From JASGCP01 sp965263285 (GTDB lineage: Bacteria; Bacteroidota; Bacteroidia; Chitinophagales; Chitinophagaceae), in assembly GCA_965263285.1 (NCBI GenBank), contig CBDHHD010000016.1, forward strand, positions 310,001 through 374,000: DNA of 64,000 bases. The letters are read 5' to 3'. Numbering within the stretch: the stretch's first letter is position 1; every line of letters starts with the position of its first letter. Below, piece by piece: positions 17,133 through 26,277 of this stretch. The notes beneath the pieces are model-generated. The model searched no databases, was not told where the DNA came from, and saw only the letters and a program-made list of their open reading frames with translations. The position numbers were made by a program, and so were the translations under genes.

Positions 17133-19166
17133 TTACGAAGATGATGAATGCTTTAGTTTTTCTTCTTTTATTTTTTGTATAGCATATAGGCGATCTCGTA
17201 GGGTAGCCGCTTCTAAAAAGTCCATTTTTTTTACGGCTTCTTTCATTAGTTTGGTTACTTGTCGAATGGCTTTCTCTATATCTTTTAATGAATCTTCGAA
17301 TGAGGGGATGTTACCGTTCCATGTTTCACTAGGTGACTCTGCTACTTTGTTCGTATAGAAATCAATCACTGAAGTTTGTAGCATAATTTGCTCTTTTGTT
17401 TTCTTTACCGAGAGTGGTTTAATATGATGTTGTTGATTATAGAGGAGTTGTTTTTCTCTTCTTCTTTGTGTTTCATCCATGGTTTTTTGCATACTATTTG
17501 TAATACGATCTGCATAAAAAATAACCAAACCATTGATATTTCTTGCTGCTCTTCCTGCTATTTGTGTAAGGGATCGCTCATCTCGTAGAAAACCTTCTTT
17601 GTCTGCATCTAGTATGGCTACTAAAGAGACTTCTGGCAGATCTAGTCCTTCTCGTAGTAAGTTGACACCTATCACCACATCAATATCGCCTAATCGTAGT
17701 TTTCTAAGTATCTCTACTCGGTCTAAGGTGTCTACGTCACTATGTATATACTGACAAGAAATGGCTAATTTAGCTAGGTATTTTGTTAATTCTTCTGCCA
17801 TTTTTTTTGTAAGGGTAGTAACAAGCACGCGCTCGTCATGTTGAATTCTTTTTTTTATTTCTGTTACGAGATTATCAATTTGATGGAGGGAGGGGCGTAC
17901 TGAAATAGGAGGGTCTAATAATCCTGTAGGTCGAACAATTTGTTCTATAATCACTCCTTCTGATTGTTCTAACTCATAATGTGCAGGCGTAGCACTTACA
18001 AAGATTGTTTGGCCTATCATAGCTTCAAATTCTTGGAAGTTAAGAGGGCGGTTATCTAATGCACTGGGTAATCTAAAGCCGTGTTCTACCAATACCATTT
18101 TTCTACTTCTGTCTCCCCCATACATTCCAGCTATTTGTGGAATGGTTTGGTGACTTTCGTCGATGATACATAAAAAATCTTTGGGGAAATAGTCTAATAA
18201 GCAAAAGGGTCTTGTAGTGGGTTGCCTTCTATCAAAAAATCTAGAATAATTTTCTATTCCATTGCAGTACCCTAATTCTCGTATCATTTCGATATCGTAT
18301 TCTACTCTATCTTGAATACGCTTAGCTTCTAAAGGTTTGTTAATAGATTTAAAATAAGCAATTTGAGTAGCTAATTCATCTTGAATTTCGCGTATAATTT
18401 GCCCTAACATATTTTTAGGAGGCACATATAAATTTGCAGGAAAAATGGCAATAGCAGGCTCTTTAGTAACTCTTTTCCCTGTTTCTATGTCAATGACATC
18501 AATTTGCTCAATCGTCTGGTCAAAAAACATGATGCGGTATCCACGATCTAAGTAAGGGACATGGATATCAACATGATCACCTTTTACTCTAAATTGCCCC
18601 CTTTTAAACTGAAGGGTACTACGGGTATATAAGATGCCTACTAAATCTCTTAAAAACTGTTGTAGCGAATAGGTTTGTCCTACTTCTATTCGTATAATGC
18701 CTTTGGCAAATTCAATGGGATTACCCATACCATAAATGCAACTTACACTTGCAACAATAATAATATCTTTTCTACCACTGAGTAGTTCATGGGTGGCTTG
18801 TAATCTTAATTTGTCAATTTCCTCGTTAATAGATAGATCTTTTTCTATATATGTATTTGAAACAGGGAGGTATGCTTCGGGTTGGTAGTAGTCGTAATAC
18901 GATACAAAATAGCCTACAGCATTGTTGGGGAAAAATTGTTTAAACTCTCCATATAATTGTGCTACAAGCGTTTTGTTATGGGTGATAACGAGGGTAGGTT
19001 TTTGAACTGAATCAATAACATTGGCAATGGTAAAGGTTTTGCCAGATCCTGTTACGCCTAATAGGGTTTGGCTTTTTTCATTTTTTTTAATTCCTTCTAT
19101 TAACTGTGCAATAGCATGTGGTTGGTCACCTGCTGGTTGATAAGGAGCTTGGATAGTAAAAGACAC
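17133..19166 (-). CDS. uvrB: Excinuclease ABC subunit B
   Basis: A 677-residue UvrB, the helicase-like damage-verification subunit of nucleotide excision repair. Motifs are Walker A GVTGSGKT at residues 38-45, the beta-hairpin region VSYYDYYQPEAYLP, CIIDESHQT, FVSATPAHYELEQ, VIGVNLLREGLDLPEVSLVA and QIAGRAARN. The C-terminal UVR domain (LMKEAVKKMDFLEAATLRDR) binds UvrC. Length is normal. The start is GTG at 19166 (GTG TCT TTT ACT), the position that gives the canonical N-terminus. Confidence 0.96.
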   Translation of the reverse strand: MSFTIQAPYQPAGDQPHAIAQLIEGIKKNEKSQTLLGVTGSGKTFTIANVIDSVQKPTLVITHNKTLVAQLYGEFKQFFPNNAVGYFVSYYDYYQPEAYLPVSNTYIEKDLSINEEIDKLRLQATHELLSGRKDIIIVASVSCIYGMGNPIEFAKGIIRIEVGQTYSLQQFLRDLVGILYTRSTLQFKRGQFRVKGDHVDIHVPYLDRGYRIMFFDQTIEQIDVIDIETGKRVTKEPAIAIFPANLYVPPKNMLGQIIREIQDELATQIAYFKSINKPLEAKRIQDRVEYDIEMIRELGYCNGIENYSRFFDRRQPTTRPFCLLDYFPKDFLCIIDESHQTIPQIAGMYGGDRSRKMVLVEHGFRLPSALDNRPLNFQEFEAMIGQTIFVSATPAHYELEQSEGVIIEQIVRPTGLLDPPISVRPSLHQIDNLVTEIKKRIQHDERVLVTTLTKKMAEELTKYLAKLAISCQYIHSDVDTLDRVEILRKLRLGDIDVVIGVNLLREGLDLPEVSLVAILDADKEGFLRDERSLTQIAGRAARNINGLVIFYADRITNSMQKTMDETQRRREKQLLYNQQHHIKPLSVKKTKEQIMLQTSVIDFYTNKVAESPSETWNGNIPSFEDSLKDIEKAIRQVTKLMKEAVKKMDFLEAATLRDRLYAIQKIKEEKLKHSSSS

Positions 19167-19196
19167 AATAAAAATTTAAAATAAATGAACGATATA

Positions 19197-20150
19197 TTAT
19201 TCTTTGTCTTGTTCTTTTTGATATGCTTTGATAATATGTTTTACTAATTTATGTCGTACAACATCTTCTTCTGTTAATTGAATAACGCCAATTCCGTCTA
19301 TAGATTTAAGGATACGAACTGCCTTTTCTAAGCCACTTTTTTGATTGCGAGGCAAGTCTTTTTGAGTGGGATCGCCAGTAATAATGGCTTTTGCATGGGC
19401 TCCAATACGAGTTAAGAACATTTTAAGTTGTAAGTCATTTGTGTTTTGCGCCTCGTCTAATATAATGTATGCATTATCAAGTGTGCGACCTCTCATATAT
19501 GCTAAGGGTGCCACTTCAATAACACGAGTGGTCATGTAATAGTTTAGTTTGTCGGCAGGAATCATATCATCTAAAGCGTCGTATAAAGGTCTTAGATAAG
19601 GGTCTATTTTTTCTTTTAAGTCACCGGGTAAGAATCCTAAACTTTCTCCTGCTTCTACTGCGGGACGCGTGAGGATGATTTTTTTTATTAATTTATTTTT
19701 CAGTGCTTTTACTGCGATGGCAACAGCCGTATATGTTTTTCCTGTACCTGCGGGGCCTAAAGCAAAGAGGATATCTTTTTTCTCAGCCAAAGAAACCATT
19801 TTTTTTTGGTTGAGTGTTCTTGCTCTAATGGTTTTTCCATTAGCACCAAATACAATAACATCTTCAGGATCTTGCTCTTGCAGTATATGATTGTCATTAT
19901 CGCCACCAAAGATCTGTTCATAAAAAGCATCGCTGATATCTCCATTTCTTTCTATATATTCTATAACAAGATTTATTTTTTCTTCAATAAATGTTACTTG
20001 ATCTGTGTTACCTAACAATTTAATTTGATTTCCTCTTGATAAGATTTTTACTAAAGAAAATTTCTTCTTTAATAAGTTCAACCTATTATTATTAGCTCCT
20101 AATAGATGAATGGGATTAATGTTTTTGATTTGTATGACAGATTCTTTCAA
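19197..20150 (-). CDS. PhoH-like ATPase
   Basis: About 317 residues in the PhoH/YbeZ family of cytoplasmic P-loop ATPases, linked in other bacteria to RNA metabolism and ribosome function. Walker A is ALGPAGTGKTYTAVAIAV, followed by TRPAVEAGESLGFLPGDLKE and the Walker B-type YIILDEAQNTNDLQLKMFLT, then ITGDPTQKDLP. The N-terminal part (KNINPIHLLGANNNRLNLLK, KILSRGNQIKLLGN) is the family's KH-like region. No ATG is available. A TTG at 20150 (LKESVIQIK) gives the family-like start. A TTG at 20171 overlaps a TAnnTTTG promoter box and is less likely. Confidence 0.9.
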   Translation of the reverse strand: MKESVIQIKNINPIHLLGANNNRLNLLKKKFSLVKILSRGNQIKLLGNTDQVTFIEEKINLVIEYIERNGDISDAFYEQIFGGDNDNHILQEQDPEDVIVFGANGKTIRARTLNQKKMVSLAEKKDILFALGPAGTGKTYTAVAIAVKALKNKLIKKIILTRPAVEAGESLGFLPGDLKEKIDPYLRPLYDALDDMIPADKLNYYMTTRVIEVAPLAYMRGRTLDNAYIILDEAQNTNDLQLKMFLTRIGAHAKAIITGDPTQKDLPRNQKSGLEKAVRILKSIDGIGVIQLTEEDVVRHKLVKHIIKAYQKEQDKE

Positions 20151-20168
20151 ATGAAATAATTTTAAAAA

Positions 20169-20176
20169 CAAAGTTA
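20169..20176 (-). promoter_or_regulatory. Putative -7 box (TAACTTTG) of PhoH-like gene
   Basis: Matches TAnnTTTG on the minus strand and lies 18 nt before the TTG at 20150. It overlaps the other candidate TTG at 20171, which argues against that start. Confidence 0.45.
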
Positions 20177-20341
20177 CAAATTAGAATGAAATTAGTTGTT
20201 TTTTATTTCATTAGTGTTACGGTACTAAAGCTTTGTAACTAATCAAATATAAATTAGTATTGTTTTTTTGTAACTACTCAGTAAACTCAATAGGTTTGCT
20301 TGAGCACTTACATTTTTTTTGCAATGATGCTATTTCTTAAT

Positions 20342-21946
20342 CTATAAAATAATATTTTGTATATTTTTTTGTTTTTCCTGATAATCGGTATTAAAATGTA
20401 ATCCTCTACTTTCTTTTCTGAGTAATGCGCTTTTTACAATCAGATAACCAACCGTGATAAGATTGCGAAGTTCACATAGTTGAGGAGACAAAATAGAGTT
20501 GTTATACAATTCATTGGCTTCATCAAACAATAGGTCTAATCGTTTCATAGCTCTATGTAATCGAACATTAGTACGAACAACACCTACATAGTCGCTCATA
20601 ATTTGCTTTAATTCTTTGATGCTTTGAGTAATGAGTATCATTTCTTTTGGTTCTGTTGTTCCTACTTGATCCCATTCGGGAATAGGTATAGATATAATTT
20701 CATTAATGTCTTTTTCGTTTTTTGTGCTATCTATAAAAGCACGATGAGAAAAAACCAATGCTTCTAATAAGCTATTGCTAGCAAGTCGATTAGCGCCATG
20801 TAATCCCGTACTTGAACATTCACCTGATGCATATACATTTTTAATGCTTGTTCTTCCCCATATATCTGTTTTAATTCCCCCACAACTGTAATGAGAAGCA
20901 GGTACAATAGGAATAGGTTGTTGAGATACATCTATATCTATTTGTTTGCATTTTTTATAAATAGTAGGGAAACGGCGTATAAAGGTATCTATCGGAATAT
21001 CTTTACAATCTAAGTATACATAATCCGTTCCTTCTTTTTTCATTTCGTAATCAATAGCACGGGCTACAATATCTCTTGGTGCTAAGTCTTTTAACTCGTG
21101 GTGGTTTTTCATAAAGGCTTCTCCTTTATGATTTATTAAAATACCTCCTTCACCTCTTACAGCTTCTGTAATTAAGAAGGCGGGAGACTCATTAGGAATG
21201 TATAGTGCGGTAGGGTGAAATTGAATAAATTCCATATTTTCTACTCTACCTTTAGCTCTATAGAACATGGCAATTCCATCTCCTGTAGCAATAGATGGAT
21301 TGGTAGTTATTTTGTATGCTTGCCCACAACCTCCTGTGCATAGCATGACGGTAGAAGCAAGAATTTTTTCAATTTGACGGGTATGAATATTCATAGCATA
21401 TACACCATAACAAGTAATGTCGGAAGTTGACTTAGTAACTAAATATCCTAAATGATGTTGGGTGATAAGGTCAATAATAAAATAAGGATATAAAAATACA
21501 ATATTAGATAATTGAGATGCTTTTGCAAATAAAGATCGTTCAATCTCTTGCCCAGTAGTATCTTTATGATGCAATATTCGTGAAGTGCTATGTCCTCCTT
21601 CTAACCCTAGTTCGTAATTGCCTGATTTTAATTTATCAAAGTGAGTTCCCCATTCAATTAATTCATTTATTCTATCTGGAGCTTCTTTAATAGTGATAGA
21701 AACTACTTCAGCGTTACTGAGGTAATCACCCGCTATTATTGTGTCTTGAATATGTTGCGTAAAACTATCGGTTGTTTGATTCATCACGGATGCAATACCA
21801 CCTTGTGCGTATTTAGTATTTGTTTCTGTTGGCGTTGCTTTGGTGATGACCCATACCTTTTTATCAGGGCAATGTTCTGCTACTTTAATAGCATAAGAAA
21901 GACCTGCTATACCTGATCCTACTATTAAATAATCTGTTGATAGCAT
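20342..21946 (-). CDS. nadB: L-aspartate oxidase
   Basis: A 534-residue flavoprotein that oxidises L-aspartate to iminoaspartate, the first step of de novo NAD synthesis. The FAD-binding dinucleotide motif is at the N-terminus (YLIVGSGIAGLSYAIKVAEH). Other conserved parts are TKYAQGGIASVM, GLEGGHSTSRILHHKDTTG, VMLCTGGCGQAYKITTNP, FIQFHPTALYIPNESPAFLI, APRDIVARAIDYEMK, HYSCGGIKTDIWGRTSIKNV and HGANRLASNSLLEALVF. A C-terminal helical domain follows. The pathway partners nadA and nadC are not in the window. The gene stands alone between AT-rich gaps. Confidence 0.94.
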   Translation of the reverse strand: MLSTDYLIVGSGIAGLSYAIKVAEHCPDKKVWVITKATPTETNTKYAQGGIASVMNQTTDSFTQHIQDTIIAGDYLSNAEVVSITIKEAPDRINELIEWGTHFDKLKSGNYELGLEGGHSTSRILHHKDTTGQEIERSLFAKASQLSNIVFLYPYFIIDLITQHHLGYLVTKSTSDITCYGVYAMNIHTRQIEKILASTVMLCTGGCGQAYKITTNPSIATGDGIAMFYRAKGRVENMEFIQFHPTALYIPNESPAFLITEAVRGEGGILINHKGEAFMKNHHELKDLAPRDIVARAIDYEMKKEGTDYVYLDCKDIPIDTFIRRFPTIYKKCKQIDIDVSQQPIPIVPASHYSCGGIKTDIWGRTSIKNVYASGECSSTGLHGANRLASNSLLEALVFSHRAFIDSTKNEKDINEIISIPIPEWDQVGTTEPKEMILITQSIKELKQIMSDYVGVVRTNVRLHRAMKRLDLLFDEANELYNNSILSPQLCELRNLITVGYLIVKSALLRKESRGLHFNTDYQEKQKNIQNIIL

Positions 21947-22022
21947 ATAATGATTGCTTTATTTATAAAGGAATAGATTGTTTTATAAAAGCAAAAATAC
22001 ATATTAATTAGATGATTTTTCG

Positions 22023-22464
22023 TCATAACTAAATTTAGTGTACGGAAAAACTTAGGCAAAAAAAAGGCTACATCTTTTTTAAGGTGCTGGAAGCATGGAT
22101 TATTAAATACATATAAACATGGAAATAATAGGAAATATCTGATGAGGACTGCCCTCAGATAAAGAGCGTTACAAAACGAGGTGAGCGAAGCGACCAGCGA
22201 GAATGTGGGGCGAAGTTTTTATACATGAATCGTTATGATGAGCATAAAGTATGTACATAAAAGATCACTATGGATAAGCTCATCATAACGATTCATACCT
22301 AACCGCCTCCCATTCATTCTCGCTAGCGTAGCGAGCCGTAGTTTTGTAGCTCTTTATCTGCAGGCTTGATTTTTTCTTTATTTCTTTCTTTTGTATCAAG
22401 ACAAAAGAAAGAAAAAGATATAAAAAATAAATGATGAATCTATACCTGAGTCATTACAAAAAAA
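22023..22464. mobile_element. Family A repeat, near-complete copy
   Basis: It starts with the outer end CATAACTAAATTTAGTGT, then GGCTACATCTTTTTTAAGG. It continues with the AATCGTTATGATGAGC/GCTCATCATAACGATT hairpin, the CGCTAGCGTAGCGAG palindrome and the CTTTCTTTTGTATCAAGAC hairpin. The far end is fused to a family B repeat starting at 22465. It fills the gap between nadB and plsX. No gene is seen. Confidence 0.8.
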
Positions 22465-22648
22465 GGTATAACGACTTTTTTAGTGGGGCGATTTGACTTA
22501 TTTGTAATAATAAAAATATTTTTAGTAAAAGTAACACAATATAGACTATTTTCTATTTTTATTAATACAACTTGCCTTAAAAAAATTAAATAAAATTCAT
22601 AAAAAAAGGTGTATTTTAATACCTGCTCACTAAAAAAGTCGTTATACC
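22465..22648. mobile_element. Family B repeat, complete copy (MITE-like)
   Basis: 184 bp bounded by perfect inverted repeats GGTATAACGACTTTTTTAGTG and its reverse complement (first and last 21 bases). The inside is AT-rich and not convincingly coding, although a 98-codon frame crosses it by chance. Partial copies lie at 31062 and 51726. Confidence 0.8.
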
Positions 22649-22753
22649 TTTTTTCTATACCTCTATAAATAAAAATATAATGAAAGATAATCGTTGTCTT
22701 AAAAAAAGCATATTTAAAGATGTAAATTGCTATCAATCAATATATTAAATAGA

Positions 22754-23710
22754 TTATAGAGACTGATTTATCTTATCTTTCATTCTTTCACAAAAATTTG
22801 ATTCTTTCATTTTTTTTGCAAGTAGAATCATATTCAAAAAAGCTTTCCCTGTACTAATACCATGCCCAATAATAATAGGCTTTTCTACTCCTAAGATAGG
22901 GGTGCCTCCATATTCTTCATAATGTAGTTTTTTAAAGAAACTATCTTCTTGTAATTTTCTTTTGCAAGCAATAGTATAAAGAGACTCTATCAATTTTAAT
23001 ATTACATTTCCTGTAAAACCATCACAAATAATTACATCTGCTTTATCATTAAATATATCTCTACCTTCTACATTTCCTATAAAGTGAATATTTTTATTCT
23101 GTTGCAATAGCTCATAAGCTGATTTTGACAATAAATTACCCTTTCCTTCTTCTTCGCCTATATTTAATAAAGCAACTTTTGGACGATTCACATTGAATAC
23201 ACATTCTATGTATAAGCCACCTAATATTGCAAATTGATTAAGAAATTCAGGCTTCGAATCTACATTCAATCCTACATCTAACAACAATCCTATACTCCCA
23301 TCTAATTTAGGAACAATAGTAGCAATCGTAGGTCGTAAGATGCCCTCAATGGGTTTTAGACTAAACATTGAGCCAACTAACATTGCACCTGTGTTGCCTG
23401 CACTAATAAAAGCATCTGCTTCTTTTTTTGCAAGACACTGAAATCCAATAGCTATTGAATTATTAGGTTTTTCTTTAAATGCTTTAGTAGGGTGATCATG
23501 GTACCCTATAGATTCAACCGTATGAATACAATATAACTTATCTTCTATATTAGATTCTTTTAATAATGGCTTTACAATGTCTTGATTGCCAATAGTAACT
23601 ATTTCTACTCCTTGCGCATCAGAAGAATGAAGAAAAAGAGAAAGTCCGTCTATTACTGCTTTAGGAGCAAAATCACCCCCCATTAAGTCAATAGCTATTT
23701 TCATATTCAT
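22754..23710 (-). CDS. plsX: Phosphate acyltransferase PlsX
   Basis: A 318-residue PlsX, which converts acyl-ACP and phosphate to acyl-phosphate for the first step of phospholipid synthesis. Conserved segments are IAIDLMGGDFAPKAVIDGL, ESIGYHDHPTKAFKEKPNNS, ADAFISAGNTGAML, LLLDVGLNVDSKPEFL, GEEEGKGN, FIGNVEGRDIF and VIICDGFTGNVILKLIESL. It is the last gene of the DUF177-rpmF-plsX cluster (17 bp after rpmF), an order conserved in many bacteria that links fatty acid and phospholipid synthesis with the ribosomal protein L32 gene. Met-3 is an alternative start. Confidence 0.95.
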   Translation of the reverse strand: MNMKIAIDLMGGDFAPKAVIDGLSLFLHSSDAQGVEIVTIGNQDIVKPLLKESNIEDKLYCIHTVESIGYHDHPTKAFKEKPNNSIAIGFQCLAKKEADAFISAGNTGAMLVGSMFSLKPIEGILRPTIATIVPKLDGSIGLLLDVGLNVDSKPEFLNQFAILGGLYIECVFNVNRPKVALLNIGEEEGKGNLLSKSAYELLQQNKNIHFIGNVEGRDIFNDKADVIICDGFTGNVILKLIESLYTIACKRKLQEDSFFKKLHYEEYGGTPILGVEKPIIIGHGISTGKAFLNMILLAKKMKESNFCERMKDKINQSL

Positions 23711-23727
23711 TTTAATAATAAATATAT

Positions 23728-23922
23728 TTAGGCTTTTAAGGGTGCCTTTTCAGAAACTACTCTACCTTTGTACATTAATTTGCCATCAGAAACATGTGCA
23801 CGATGGCGTACATGTGTTTCTTGTGTTTTTGTATCTGTACTAAGCGTTATCTTTTCTGCTTTATAATGTGTTCTTCGTTTCGCTGATCTTTGTTGCGAGT
23901 GTCTTCGTTTAGGATTTGGCAT
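23728..23922 (-). CDS. rpmF: Ribosomal protein bL32
   Basis: A 64-residue basic protein, MPNPKRRHSQQRSAKRRTHY, the canonical start of bL32, followed by HVRHRAHVSDGKLMYKGRVV. It is a small protein of the large ribosomal subunit. No CxxC zinc pair is present, as in the zinc-independent form. It lies between the DUF177 gene and plsX. Confidence 0.97.
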   Translation of the reverse strand: MPNPKRRHSQQRSAKRRTHYKAEKITLSTDTKTQETHVRHRAHVSDGKLMYKGRVVSEKAPLKA

Positions 23923-23958
23923 ACTATATAAATTTATATTAACAAATAAGTTATTTCT

Positions 23959-24507
23959 TTAATGATGCTTTGTCTTCCAATGCTGTAATCGTTGAGACAA
24001 AATATTATCAGTTCCCTCTGTTGCCCTACGCTTCATTTCCTCTAAATATTTTAATACTTTGGCATTACAATTAACTTCTTCACCACCAATTGACTTACAA
24101 ATTTTATGCAAAGGTATAGAAAGATAAGCAAATTCATACAACCAATTTGCAAGATTAATATGATTATCATTTTTTCCAATGTAATACACATCTGGGTCTT
24201 GCTCTTCTTGGTTATATTTTTGGGGATTATCTACCATCTTTACCATCATTGAAAACTCATCCCATATATTATTCTTAAACACATTTGCACAACGATCACA
24301 AACAAGAAACACATATCCATACAAATATATACTTAGCTGAAGAAAATTATTTTTTTTAGCAATCTTCACTTCTGCTTCTATTTCAGACGATTGCAAGTCT
24401 GCACAATCATAATTAATAAAGAAATCTTTGTTTAACAAGTATTTGAATGTGTATTCACCTATATGAAGAGATTGAATAGGCACATCATATTTTTTATTCC
24501 AATACAT
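23959..24507 (-). CDS. DUF177 (YceD-like) protein
   Basis: About 182 residues from ATG 24507 (MYWNKKYDVPIQSLHIGEY). The CxxC pair VCDRCANVF, the acidic EEQDPDVYYIGKNDNHINLANW and the end CNAKVLKYLEEMKRRAT are family features. YceD-type proteins are linked to 23S rRNA or large-subunit assembly and are encoded with rpmF, as here. A TATCTTTG box at 24512-24519 lies only a few bases before this ATG. The in-frame start at 24522 would lie upstream of the expected transcript start, so 24507 was chosen. Confidence 0.88.
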   Translation of the reverse strand: MYWNKKYDVPIQSLHIGEYTFKYLLNKDFFINYDCADLQSSEIEAEVKIAKKNNFLQLSIYLYGYVFLVCDRCANVFKNNIWDEFSMMVKMVDNPQKYNQEEQDPDVYYIGKNDNHINLANWLYEFAYLSIPLHKICKSIGGEEVNCNAKVLKYLEEMKRRATEGTDNILSQRLQHWKTKHH

Positions 24508-24511
24508 AAAA

Positions 24512-24519
24512 CAAAGATA
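24512..24519 (-). promoter_or_regulatory. Putative -7 box (TATCTTTG) of DUF177-rpmF-plsX
   Basis: Matches TAnnTTTG and ends 4 nt before the ATG at 24507, so the transcript would have almost no leader. A family A element begins at 24542, where the -33 part of this promoter should lie. Confidence 0.5.
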
Positions 24520-24541
24520 CATAAAAATAATAGTATTTTTG

Positions 24542-25042
24542 GGCTAAATCCTTTTTTAAGGTGCTAAGAGGTTTTTAATCAATGACAACTACTCATGTAT
24601 AGGTTCATACTCGTTTTTTATATCTTTTTTTTCTTTTGTCTTGATACAAAAGAAAGAAATAAAGAAAAAATCAAGCCTGCAGATAAAGAGTAGAGACACA
24701 TTGCAATGTGTCTCTACTACGGCTCGTTACGCTAGCGAGAATGAATGAGAGGCGGTTAGGTATGAATCGTTATGATAAAATTATCCATAGTTATCTTTTA
24801 TGTACATACTTTATGCTCATCATAACGATTCATATATAAAAACTTCCGTCTCCACATTCTCGTTGGTCGCTTCACCGCCTCGTTTTGTAACGCTCTTTAT
24901 CTGAGGGCTGTCCCCATCAGATACTTCCTATTATTTTCATACTTATAATTATTCTATCATCCATACACTTCATTAAACCTATGGAGTTAACTAAGTAGTT
25001 ACAACTGTATTTCTCTTAGTACCTTAAAACAAGGATGTAGCC
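24542..25042. mobile_element. Family A repeat, complete copy (about 501 bp)
   Basis: The left end is GGCTAAATCCTTTTTTAAGG and the right end is ...CCTTAAAACAAGGATGTAGC with a final C. It carries all the family hairpins plus an additional 28-bp perfect palindrome at 24690-24717 (GTAGAGACACATTG and its complement). The flanks TATTTTTG (left) and TATTTTGT (right) are near-identical and may be a target duplication. It lies between the divergent DUF177 and oxidase subunit III genes. Confidence 0.85.
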
Positions 25043-25139
25043 TATTTTGTTTTTTGTCAAGTCACCAATTAAATATAACTGACCCAAATAAAGGAGATCA
25101 CCAAAAAATAAAGCTCGAGACTAAGAATGTCTTTTGTTG

Positions 25140-25147
25140 TACTTTTG
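25140..25147 (+). promoter_or_regulatory. Putative -7 box (TACTTTTG) of oxidase subunit III gene
   Basis: TACTTTTG matches TAnnTTTG, 37 nt before the ATG at 25185. It rules out the in-frame TTG at 25134 as the start. Confidence 0.5.
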
Positions 25148-25184
25148 CACTATAATTTTAATAAATAATTATAATATTTTTACT

Positions 25185-25745
25185 ATGGAGCAATCCAAGA
25201 AAATTCATCCCAAAAAATTTCTCATGTGGCTTGCCATGGGAAGCATTTGTATGTTATTTGCAGGTTTCACTAGTGCTGCTATTGTAAAAAAAGGATTGGG
25301 TAATTGGGAATCATTACAATTACCTTGGGCATTTTATATATCTACCATTGTTATAATCATTAGTAGCATTACTATTCATCAATCCGTTCAACAATATAAA
25401 ACCCAAAAAATAGTTCACTATCGTAGTTTACTTTTAGCAACTATACTATTAGGAGCTGTATTTTGTATATTTCAAATAATAGGCTTTATAGCTTTGCATG
25501 ACAAAGGTTTTTTTTTCATAGGGTACCAAAGTAACTCTTCATCTTCTTTTCTCTTTATTATTGTTATTATGCATGCGCTGCATGTAATAGGAGGCTGGAT
25601 TGTATTATGTATTATATATATACAAAGTTTTTATAAAACAAAAAAAGAGAAAGCGCTATTACCCCTTGAAATTACCGCTATCTATTGGCATTTTGTAGAT
25701 ATACTATGGGTATACCTCTTCCTATTCTTTATGTGGATTAAGTAA
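25185..25745 (+). CDS. Cytochrome c oxidase subunit III-like protein
   Basis: About 186 residues from ATG 25185 (MEQSKKIHPKKFLMWLAMGS) with five hydrophobic membrane segments, as in the short five-helix subunit III of heme-copper oxidases. Typical parts are FALHDKG-like FIALHDKGFFFIG, IIVIMHALHVIGGWIVL and AIYWHFVDILWVYLFLFFMW at the C-terminus (the conserved YWHFVD...W motif). It is an inner-membrane accessory subunit of the terminal respiratory oxidase. The other subunits (I, II, IV) are not beside it. Repeat elements lie on both sides, so the gene stands isolated. Confidence 0.88.
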   Translation: MEQSKKIHPKKFLMWLAMGSICMLFAGFTSAAIVKKGLGNWESLQLPWAFYISTIVIIISSITIHQSVQQYKTQKIVHYRSLLLATILLGAVFCIFQIIGFIALHDKGFFFIGYQSNSSSSFLFIIVIMHALHVIGGWIVLCIIYIQSFYKTKKEKALLPLEITAIYWHFVDILWVYLFLFFMWIK

Positions 25746-26277
25746 CTTCATGAGGTCTTAAACAATTCTGTAGCTCTTTCTATAGCAAAAACAAAAGAAT
25801 AAAAAAGAGCAACATCTTAAACACATATTAATTATTAAAATACTCATGACTACTCAGGTAATTTAGCAACTTGATTAAGCAGATTACCTATTTTAAGTAT
25901 TTATAAGCATTGACATAACAAAAATTATCTGGTTATGACTCCCTCAGATAAAAGGCTACAAAACTATGTTTCGCTAGGCCATTTATGATAATTGCTTTAT
26001 TTTCACAACTTATTAATTGCTACCTATTTTGTAACACTCTTTATCTAAGGCAATTCTAACAAGAGGTTTCCTATCATTTCGATATTTATAATTGCTTCAA
26101 CACTCAGACGCTCCTCAACTAAACCTATTGAACTACCTAAGGAATTATTAAATAAACAAAACAGATCACTCTACATAAATCGTTATACCATTTTTTACTA
26201 TTAAAATATTCATAAAATTATCGTATATTTACAATTTAATATTAACTACTTTTTGTTATACCCAATTAATCTTTATT
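25746..26277. repeat. Gap with a decayed family A copy
   Basis: Fragments such as CATGACTACTCAGGT, CTCCCTCAGATAAAAGGCTA, TTGTAACACTCTTTATCTAAG and CTAAACCTATTGAACTACCT align in order with family A, but with many changes. Near 26180-26262 there are ends like family B (CGTTATACC ... GTTATACCC). No gene is seen. Confidence 0.5.

Noticed and set aside
22440..22736. 98-codon minus-strand frame
   Set aside because: It crosses the family B repeat and its flanks. Its composition (Phe, Ile, Tyr rich) is what AT-rich non-coding DNA gives, and partial B copies do not keep the frame.
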